Shown piece by piece: positions 58,395 through 64,000 of a stretch of DNA of 64,000 bases. The position numbers and the translations under genes were made by a program. The stretch is from an uncultured Oscillospiraceae bacterium (GTDB lineage: Bacteria > Bacillota > Clostridia > Oscillospirales > Oscillospiraceae). The stretch lies in contig CAJUKH010000043.1 in NCBI GenBank assembly GCA_910587345.1, positions 248,001 through 312,000 on the forward strand. The letters are read 5' to 3'. Below the pieces are notes generated by a model. The model saw nothing but the letters and a program-made list of their open reading frames with translations. It had not been told where the DNA came from and did no database searches. Position 1 is the stretch's first letter; the number at the start of each line of letters is the position of its first letter.

Positions 58395-58825
58395 TACGCT
58401 TCACCACCCTTCTCGGTCTCTTCTCTCTTGATGATCTTGCACTTGACGGGCAGCTTATGGCTGGCCAGACGGAGGGCCTCACGGGCGACCTCCTCGCTGA
58501 CGCCGGCGATCTCAAACATGACACGGTCGGGCTTGACCACGGCCACCCAGTGGTCGGGGGCGCCCTTACCGGAACCCATACGGGTACCCAGAGCCTTGCT
58601 GGTCACGGGCTTGTCAGGGAAAATCTTGATCCAGACCTTACCGCCACGGCGGGTATAACGGGTCATTGCCACACGGGCGGCCTCGATCTGGTTGGAAGTG
58701 ATCCAGGCGGGTTCCAGAGACTGGAGGCCCCACTCACCGTAGGCAACCTTGTTGCCCCGGGTGGCCCGACCGGTCATACGGCCCCGGTGGACACGACGAT
58801 ATTTGCTTCTCTTGGGCAGCAGCAT
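58394..58825 (-). CDS. rplP: Ribosomal protein L16
   Basis: A 143-residue protein at the A-site/CCA-end region of the large subunit. Begins MLLPKRSKYRRVHRGRMTGR; signatures RVAMTRYTRRGGKVWIKIFP and RMGSGKGAPDHWVAVVKP. Starts 2 bases after the rpsC stop. Confidence 0.99.
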   Translation of the reverse strand: MLLPKRSKYRRVHRGRMTGRATRGNKVAYGEWGLQSLEPAWITSNQIEAARVAMTRYTRRGGKVWIKIFPDKPVTSKALGTRMGSGKGAPDHWVAVVKPDRVMFEIAGVSEEVAREALRLASHKLPVKCKIIKREETEKGGEA

Positions 58826-58827
58826 AA

Positions 58828-59709
58828 TTAGTCTTGCCCTCCTTCCTGCATCTCAGGAGCCTCAGCAGCGGGCTCCGCGGGAGCGGCCTCCACGGGCTTG
58901 GGAGCCGGACGGCTCGCCACCCGATTGTAGGTAGGACCACTCTGACGGCGATCGCCGTCACGGCGGGGAGCGCCACGACGGTCGTCCCGGCGGTCCCCAT
59001 CCCGACGCTCACGGCGGGGACGGTCGGGCCGCTCCTTAAAGTTCTTGGTATCCAGGGTGCGGGGAGTGGTCCGCAGGGTCTGGGTCAGCACCTCGCCCTT
59101 GTAGATCCAAACCTTCACGCCGATGCGGCCGTAGGTGGTAGCGGCCTCGGTGAAGCCGTAGTCCACATCAGCCCGCAGGGTCTGAAGGGGAATGGTACCA
59201 TCGTGATAGTGCTCGATACCGGCAATCTCACGTCCGCCCAGACGGCCGGAGCAGGAGACCTTGATACCCAGGGCGCCGGCCCGCATGGCACGGCCCATGG
59301 CGTTCTTCATGGCACGGCGGTGACCGATACGGCCCTCCAGCTGCTGGGCGATGTTCTCAGCCACCAGCTGGGCGGTGGTATCCACGCTCTTGACCTCAAC
59401 GATGTTGAGGGCCACGCTCTTGCCGATCATCTTCTCCACCTGAAGGCGGATACGCTCGATCTCGGTGCCGCCCTTGCCGATGACCACGCCGGGCTTGGCG
59501 CAGTGGAGGTAGATGCGGACCTTGGCGTTATCACGCTCGATCTCGATCTTGGGGATGCCGGCGGAATAGAGAGTCTTCTTCAGATACTCACGGATCTTGA
59601 AGTCCTCCACCAGCAGATCGCCCACCTGCTCGTTCTTGGCGTACCAGCGGGAATCCCAGTCCTTGATAACGCCGACCCGGAGGCCATGAGGATTTACTTT
59701 CTGTCCCAT
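58828..59709 (-). CDS. rpsC: Ribosomal protein S3 with long charged C-terminal tail
   Basis: A 293-residue mRNA-entry protein with helicase role. Begins MGQKVNPHGLRVGVIKDWDS; KH domain VRIYLHCAKPGVVIGKGGTE; signature GALGIKVSCSGRLGGREIAG. Residues after about 220 form an extra tail of about 70 amino acids, Arg/Asp-rich (RRERRDGDRRDDRRGAPR) then Ala/Pro/Glu-rich, beyond the usual S3 length of about 220. ATG 59709 is fixed by the family; the upstream open frame overlaps rplV. Confidence 0.97.
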   Translation of the reverse strand: MGQKVNPHGLRVGVIKDWDSRWYAKNEQVGDLLVEDFKIREYLKKTLYSAGIPKIEIERDNAKVRIYLHCAKPGVVIGKGGTEIERIRLQVEKMIGKSVALNIVEVKSVDTTAQLVAENIAQQLEGRIGHRRAMKNAMGRAMRAGALGIKVSCSGRLGGREIAGIEHYHDGTIPLQTLRADVDYGFTEAATTYGRIGVKVWIYKGEVLTQTLRTTPRTLDTKNFKERPDRPRRERRDGDRRDDRRGAPRRDGDRRQSGPTYNRVASRPAPKPVEAAPAEPAAEAPEMQEGGQD

Positions 59710-59710
59710 A

Positions 59711-60052
59711 TTACTTGGCCTCCTTTTCTGCCACAGCGACGGTGATGTGGGAAGTGCGCTTGTTGATGCGGAAAGCCCGGCCCTGGGCACGGGGACGAAT
59801 CCGCTTGATGATGGGGCCCGGAGTGGCGAAGGTCTCGGACACATACAGCTTCTCGGGGTCCATCTGATGGTTATTCTCCGCATTGGCGGCGGCGCTCTTC
59901 AAAAGCTTCAGGAGAAGCTCGGAGGCAGCCTTGGGGGTCGTCATCAGGATGGCGGTGGCCTGAGCCACGCTCTTGCCACGGATCAGATCACAGACGATGC
60001 CCACCTTGCGGGGAGAGATACGGGCGTATCTCAGAGTTGCTTTCGCTTCCAT
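59711..60052 (-). CDS. rplV: Ribosomal protein L22
   Basis: A 113-residue protein lining the exit tunnel. Begins MEAKATLRYARISPRKVGIV; signature RIRPRAQGRAFRINKRTSHI, where the beta-hairpin that meets macrolides lies. It is 17 bases after rpsS and 1 base before rpsC. Confidence 0.99.
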   Translation of the reverse strand: MEAKATLRYARISPRKVGIVCDLIRGKSVAQATAILMTTPKAASELLLKLLKSAAANAENNHQMDPEKLYVSETFATPGPIIKRIRPRAQGRAFRINKRTSHITVAVAEKEAK

Positions 60053-60069
60053 ATCTTCTCTCCTCCCTA

Positions 60070-60339
60070 TTAACCGGTCTTGCTGCCCGAGTGGCCCTTA
60101 AAGGTCCGGGTGGGGGCGAACTCGCCCAGCTTGTGACCCACCATATCCTCGGTGACATACACGGGCACGTGCTTCCGGCCGTCGTGGACGGCGAAGGTGT
60201 GGCCCACGAAGGAGGGGAAGATCGTGGAGGCACGGCTCCAGGTCTTCAGGACCTTCTTCTCGTTCTTCTCGTTGAGCTCGTCGACCCGCTTGAGCAGCTC
60301 GGGAGCGCAAAACGGGCCCTTCTTAACGCTTCTGGACAT
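60070..60339 (-). CDS. rpsS: Ribosomal protein S19
   Basis: An 89-residue head protein of the small subunit. Begins MSRSVKKGPFCAPELLKRVD; signature ITEDMVGHKLGEFAPTRTF-like at the C-terminal half. 15 bases after rplB. Confidence 0.98.
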   Translation of the reverse strand: MSRSVKKGPFCAPELLKRVDELNEKNEKKVLKTWSRASTIFPSFVGHTFAVHDGRKHVPVYVTEDMVGHKLGEFAPTRTFKGHSGSKTG

Positions 60340-60354
60340 ATTTTACTCTCCTCC

Positions 60355-61188
60355 TTACTTACTGTTGCGGTGCTTGACGATGAACTTCTCGGTGCGGTTC
60401 TTGCCCTTCCGGGTCTTGTAACCCATGGCGGGCTTGCCCCAAGGAGTCACGGGGCCGGGACGGCCCACAGGGCTCTTGCCCTCGCCGCCGCCGTGGGGGT
60501 GGTCATTGGGGTTCATGACGGAGCCGCGGACGGTGGGCCGCCAACCCATATGACGCTTCCGGCCGGCCTTGCCGATCTGGATGTTCTCGTGGTCGGTGTT
60601 ACCCACCTGACCGATGGTGGCCATGCAGTCCAGGCGGATGTAGCGCATCTCGCCGGAGGGCAGACGGACCTGAGCCATGCCGTTCTCCTTGGCCATCAAC
60701 TGAGCGGCCACACCGGCAGACCGGACCAGCTGGCCGCCCTTGCCGGGGTAAAGCTCGATGTTGTGGATCATGGTACCAACGGGAATGTTGGTGATGGGCA
60801 GGGCGTTGCCGGGCAGAATGTCGGCGTCGGGGCCAGTCATGATGATGTGGCCGGCCTTCAGGCCCACGGGAGCCAGGATATACCGGCGCTCGCCGTCCTC
60901 ATACTCGATGAGGGCGATGTTGGCGCTGCGGTTGGGGTCGTACTGAAGATTGATCACAGTAGCCTTCCCGTTCTTGTCCCGCTTAAAGTCAATGATGCGG
61001 TACTTGCGCTTGTTGCCGCCGCCGCGGTGGCGGACGGTGATGCGGCCATAGCTGTTGCGGCCGGCGTTCTTGGAGAGGTTCTCCAGCAGGCTGCGCTCGG
61101 GCTTGGCCTTCTTGTCGATCCCATCGAAGGCGGACACGGTCATGTGGCGCCGGGAGGGGGTCGTCGGTTTATAAGTCTTAATCGCCAT
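60355..61188 (-). CDS. rplB: Ribosomal protein L2
   Basis: A 277-residue protein needed for subunit association and peptidyl transfer. Begins MAIKTYKPTTPSRRHMTVSA; the catalytic-region signature is PHGGGEGKSPVGRPGPVTPW, containing the conserved His. 14 bases after rplW. Confidence 0.99.
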   Translation of the reverse strand: MAIKTYKPTTPSRRHMTVSAFDGIDKKAKPERSLLENLSKNAGRNSYGRITVRHRGGGNKRKYRIIDFKRDKNGKATVINLQYDPNRSANIALIEYEDGERRYILAPVGLKAGHIIMTGPDADILPGNALPITNIPVGTMIHNIELYPGKGGQLVRSAGVAAQLMAKENGMAQVRLPSGEMRYIRLDCMATIGQVGNTDHENIQIGKAGRKRHMGWRPTVRGSVMNPNDHPHGGGEGKSPVGRPGPVTPWGKPAMGYKTRKGKNRTEKFIVKHRNSK

Positions 61189-61202
61189 TTTCCTTCTCCT
61201 CC

Positions 61203-61499
61203 TTACACCATACCCTCGAAGAACTCGATGGTCTTGGAATCGGCGGTCAGAGTGACCATGGCCTTCTTCCAGGAGGGACGGCGGCCAGCGGGATACCGGC
61301 CGGTGCGCTTCTCCTTACCATACATGTTCAGGGTATTGACCTTGGCGACCTTCACGCCGAAGATCTCTTCGACCGCCTTGGCGATCTCGATCTTGTTGGC
61401 ATCCTTGGCCACCTCAAAGGTGTACTTCTTATTTTCGGTCTCGCTCATGGACTGTTCGGTGATGATGGGGCGCTTGATAATATCGTAAGCGGTAGCCAT
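61203..61499 (-). CDS. rplW: Ribosomal protein L23
   Basis: A 98-residue protein at the exit tunnel that docks trigger factor and SRP. YDIIKRPIITEQSMSETENK is the family start. Its start overlaps the rplD stop by one base. Confidence 0.98.
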   Translation of the reverse strand: MATAYDIIKRPIITEQSMSETENKKYTFEVAKDANKIEIAKAVEEIFGVKVAKVNTLNMYGKEKRTGRYPAGRRPSWKKAMVTLTADSKTIEFFEGMV

Positions 61500-62116
61500 T
61501 ATGCGAACACCTCCTCAATAACGGCCAAAGCGGCCTTGTCCACGATGAACTCGTTGGCGTTCATAATGTCATAGACATTGATGAGATTGGCGGGGGAGGT
61601 CACGATGCCGGGGATGTTCCGGGCGGACTTCACCACGTTGGGGCAGGAGGTGACCACCAGAGCCTTCTTGGAGTCCACGGCATTGAGGAACTGCTGGAAG
61701 GTCTTGGTCTTGATCTCATCCATACCCAGGCCGTCCACCACAAGGACCTTGCCCTCGGCAGCCTTGGCGGAGAGGGCAGACTTCAGGGCCAGACGGCGGA
61801 CCTTCTTGTTCAGGGTATAGCGGTAAGAGCGGGGCTTGGGAGCGAACACGATACCGCCGTGGGTCCACTGGGGCGCCCGGGTGGAACCCTGACGGGCACG
61901 GCCGGTGCCCTTCTGACGCCAGGGCTTTCTGCCGCCGCCGGAAACCTCCGCGCGGGTCAGAGCACTCTGGGTGCCCTGCCGGCAGTTGGCCAGGTGGTTC
62001 TTCACCACATCATGCATGACGCTGATGTTGGGCTCGATACCAAAAATAGCTTCGGGCAGGTCGATCTTGGTCGACTTTTTCTTGCCCGTCATATCATAAA
62101 CATTTGCTTTAGGCAT
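61499..62116 (-). CDS. rplD: Ribosomal protein L4
   Basis: A 205-residue protein whose loop lines the exit tunnel. RAEVSGGGRKPWRQKGTGRA is the tunnel loop signature. In E. coli L4 represses the S10 operon. It lies 20 bases after rplC. Confidence 0.98.
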   Translation of the reverse strand: MPKANVYDMTGKKKSTKIDLPEAIFGIEPNISVMHDVVKNHLANCRQGTQSALTRAEVSGGGRKPWRQKGTGRARQGSTRAPQWTHGGIVFAPKPRSYRYTLNKKVRRLALKSALSAKAAEGKVLVVDGLGMDEIKTKTFQQFLNAVDSKKALVVTSCPNVVKSARNIPGIVTSPANLINVYDIMNANEFIVDKAALAVIEEVFA

Positions 62117-62136
62117 TGTCTTACACTCTCCTTTCC

Positions 62137-62862
62137 TTAAGCGTTACGGGCCGAAGCCTTCTGGGGATTACGTCCGGAAGCCTTCTGCGGGTTCTTGCTC
62201 TCCGCGGCGCCGGCGCCCTTCTCCTTGACGTTGATGACGCTGTTGCGGAGATACACGATGCCGCCCTTGGGGCCGGGAATGGCGCCCCGCACGGCAATGA
62301 TGTTCAGCTCGGCATCCACCTTGATCACGTCCAAGTTCAGCACGGTGACCTGCTCGGCGCCCATGTGGCCGGCGCCGTCACGACCCTTGAAGATGCGGCT
62401 GGGGTCGGTGCCCGAACCCAGAGAACCCTGATGGCGGTGAACGGGGCCGCCGCCGTGGGTGTTGCGCTTGACAGCGGCGCCGTGGCGCTTGACAACGCCC
62501 TGAAAGCCGTGGCCCTTGCTGACGCCGGTGACATCCACCCGGTCGCCCTCTGCAAACGCCTCGCAGGTGACGACGTCGCCCACGTTCAGGCTCTCGCAGT
62601 CAGCCAGGCGGAACTCCTTCAATTCCTTCTTCAGCACGCCCTCGCCAGCCTTCTTCAGATGTCCCAGTTCAGGCTTGGTGAGCTTGCGCTCGGGCACGTC
62701 CTGGTAGCCCAGCTGAACGGCGTTGTAGCCGTCCTTCTCCTCGGTCTTCTTCTGCACGACGGTGCAGGGACCCGCCTCAATGACGGTGACCGGGATGACG
62801 CGGCCCGCTTCGTCGAAGATCTGCGTCATGCCGACCTTCTTGCCGATGATGGCCTTTTCCAT
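62137..62862 (-). CDS. rplC: Ribosomal protein L3 with repeat-bearing C-terminal tail
   Basis: A 241-residue protein near the peptidyl transferase centre. Begins MEKAIIGKKVGMTQIFDEAG; signature FQGVVKRHGAAVKRNTHGGG. The last 30 residues or so exceed the normal length (about 210) and hold a short repeat: NPQKASGR then NPQKASAR. 127 bases separate it from rpsJ, with a hairpin leader. Confidence 0.98.
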   Translation of the reverse strand: MEKAIIGKKVGMTQIFDEAGRVIPVTVIEAGPCTVVQKKTEEKDGYNAVQLGYQDVPERKLTKPELGHLKKAGEGVLKKELKEFRLADCESLNVGDVVTCEAFAEGDRVDVTGVSKGHGFQGVVKRHGAAVKRNTHGGGPVHRHQGSLGSGTDPSRIFKGRDGAGHMGAEQVTVLNLDVIKVDAELNIIAVRGAIPGPKGGIVYLRNSVINVKEKGAGAAESKNPQKASGRNPQKASARNA

Positions 62863-62989
62863 GTGTCTTTTTCCTCCTTAATTAAGGTTATTGGTTGACG
62901 TAGGTGGGCATTGCTCTCCCAGTGCTCCGCCAACATGACCCGTCTGCCTCGATAGGCGGCAGACCGCGGTACAACAAATTTGGGTGAGA

Positions 62990-63304
62990 TTACAGTTTAA
63001 TCTCAATGTCAACGCCAGCGGGAAGCTCCAGGCTCATCAGGGCCTCGACCGTCTTGGAAGAGGGCTTGATGACGTCGATGAGCCGCTTGTGGGTGCGGCG
63101 CTCGAACTGCTCCCGGGAGTCCTTATTGACGTGGGGGGAACGCAGGATGGTAACGACCTCCTTCTTGGTGGGAAGGGGAATGGGGCCGGAGACGGTAGCG
63201 CCGGTGCGCTTGGCGGTCTCCACGATTTTCTCCGCGCTCTGGTCGATGAGCTGGTGATCGTAAGCCTTCAGGCGAATACGGATCATTTCTTTCTGAGCTG
63301 CCAT
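62990..63304 (-). CDS. rpsJ: Ribosomal protein S10
   Basis: A 104-residue small-subunit protein and NusG/NusE transcription partner. IRIRLKAYDHQLIDQSAEKI starts the fold and RTGATVSGPIPLPTKKEVV is the signature. It is the first gene of the S10-spc-alpha superoperon, behind a leader of about 270 bases. Confidence 0.99.
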   Translation of the reverse strand: MAAQKEMIRIRLKAYDHQLIDQSAEKIVETAKRTGATVSGPIPLPTKKEVVTILRSPHVNKDSREQFERRTHKRLIDVIKPSSKTVEALMSLELPAGVDIEIKL

Positions 63305-63579
63305 GTGATGTTTCCTCCTTAAAATACGAAGTGCATTTTTTGCTTGCTGTCACGCTTCGTATCGGATGAGAAGTTTTCTTATCCACGCTTTCGTGCGTAT
63401 CACTCCATGGCAGAAAGAAAACCGGCACACTGCTGGCCGGTTTGCTCCCCGCATGGCGATATACGCCGTGCAAAGGACTTCTCAGCCGCCCGATCAACGG
63501 ACATACTCCGCGGAAGTTACCTCGTTTTGCGAGCAATCTCCCGCATCATCGCATAATACGCCCACATAGGCGCTTAATA
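63305..63579 (-). other. Long leader of the S10 operon with attenuator-like hairpin
   Basis: The stretch from the promoter to rpsJ is about 270 bases with no convincing gene. A hairpin ACCGGC/GCCGGT (63421-63441), followed by TTTCTTTCT on the minus strand, looks like an intrinsic terminator in mid-leader. This suggests transcription attenuation of the ribosomal operon, with the ligand (an r-protein or other signal) unknown. Confidence 0.5.
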
Positions 63580-63608
63580 ATAATACTACAAAGTTGTACG
63601 CAGGTCAA
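63580..63608 (-). promoter_or_regulatory. Promoter of the S10-spc-alpha superoperon
   Basis: Minus strand TTGACC (63608-63603) and TATTAT (63585-63580), spacer 17 bases, in an AT-rich strip. The 63609-63692 stretch upstream holds no gene. Confidence 0.8.
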
Positions 63609-63692
63609 GTATATTTTTCACTTTTTTGAAAGTTTTTTGTGTTGAAGAGACGGGGCATACAACAGAGACGGCAGGGGAAGAAAAAAGCACGC

Positions 63693-63723
63693 AAGGGACC
63701 GCCGAAGACGGCAGTCCCCCACA
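63693..63723 (-). terminator. Probable terminator of the truncated gene
   Basis: Minus strand GGGACTGCCGTC/GGCGGTCCC stem, followed after 9 bases by GCTTTTTTC, about 55 bases after the stop at 63776. Confidence 0.55.
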
Positions 63724-63775
63724 TGACTTCTTTATTTTGTTGGTGTTCTCAGGAGGAAGAGGCCTTCCTTATATA

Positions 63776-64000
63776 TTATTTCTCCCAGGGGTAGGGACCG
63801 TTTTGCCTTGGCGCCGCCTGGGAAACGGCGGAGTCATCCTTAAAATCCCCCCCATTCAGCTCCACCTCCTGCGTCCGGCCGCCGCTGTCGGTATAGAGGA
63901 GGGACAGCAGCAGCTTCTCCCCATCCTCCAGCGTTATCCCATCGGCGGGGATCTCCATCTCCACCGATGCCAACTGGCTCTTGTCCACATCCTCCCAAGG
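63776..64000 (-). CDS. 3' part of a gene of unknown function, cut by the window edge
   Basis: The frame is open from the right edge (first residues PWEDVDKSQLASVEMEIP) to the stop at 63776, about 74 residues. It ends AAPRQNGPYPWEK and has ITLEDGEKLLLSLLYTDSGG in the middle. A GTG at 63988 could be a start, but the frame continues to the edge, so the gene most likely begins outside the window. No family recognised. Confidence 0.6.
   Translation of the reverse strand, partial: PWEDVDKSQLASVEMEIPADGITLEDGEKLLLSLLYTDSGGRTQEVELNGGDFKDDSAVSQAAPRQNGPYPWEK

Noticed and set aside
63123..63536. Minus-strand frame spanning the S10 leader and part of rpsJ
   Set aside because: It reads rpsJ out of frame and crosses the attenuator hairpin; no start signal.

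Overview
The window is a GC-rich chromosomal segment (GC not computed) from a low-oxygen member of the Clostridia, most likely an Oscillospiraceae/Ruminococcaceae gut bacterium of the Flavonifractor / Intestinimonas / Pseudoflavonifractor type. The lineage call is inference. It rests on a SCIFF ranthipeptide locus, secreted enzymes carrying S-layer (SLH) domains, the KOW-domain gene between map and infA in the ribosomal operon, a rubredoxin, strong AGGAGG-type ribosome binding sites and sigma-A promoters of TTGACA-17-TATAAT form.

Layout. 1-6.4 kb: a CBS/CorC protein, a low-GC acetyltransferase beside the scar of a degraded conjugative element (1.1-2.1 kb), an SSB-like protein, then a regulator / M20 dipeptidase / lipoprotein operon and a flavin-binding protein. 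6.5-13.9 kb: a split chromate transporter, the SCIFF precursor and its radical-SAM maturase separated by a low-GC frameshifted deaminase gene, a PLP decarboxylase-like gene overlapping the maturase, NAD synthetase, and two divergent small HTH regulators. 14.2-20.6 kb (minus strand): trmL-pgk-tpiA-gpmI-eno, a lower-glycolysis cluster without gap. It contains a threefold 208-bp tandem duplication that copies the 3' end of pgk. 20.8-28.8 kb: fructokinase, three SLH-bearing secreted hydrolases in a row, and prfB without a programmed frameshift. 28.9-37.5 kb: tRNA-fMet and tRNA-Leu, a ZIP metal transporter behind a palindromic operator, a MarR plus heterodimeric ABC exporter operon, a cytosine-deaminase-like amidohydrolase and a second M20 dipeptidase. 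37.7-46.7 kb (plus strand): a circularly permuted GH3 beta-glucosidase with an MFS transporter, rubredoxin, a glycine-betaine ABC transporter operon ending in a BusR-like GntR/RCK_C regulator, and a short secreted beta-helix-like protein. 47.2-63.3 kb (minus strand): the complete S10-spc-alpha ribosomal superoperon from rpsJ to rplQ, including secY, adk, map, infA and rpoA. A truncated gene runs off the right edge.

How the genes fit together. The SCIFF peptide is the expected substrate of the maturase at 8.4 kb. The opu-type genes and their BusR-like regulator form an osmoprotectant uptake module, with a bipartite inverted repeat around the operon -10 box as the probable operator. The two ABC half-transporters show one canonical and one degenerate ATPase site, as expected for a heterodimer controlled by the MarR gene in front of them. 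The three SLH enzymes (tyrosine-phosphatase-like, alpha/beta hydrolase, 5'-nucleotidase) look like one family of cell-surface enzymes built by shuffling an SLH module. No CRISPR array, rRNA gene or intact mobile element is visible.
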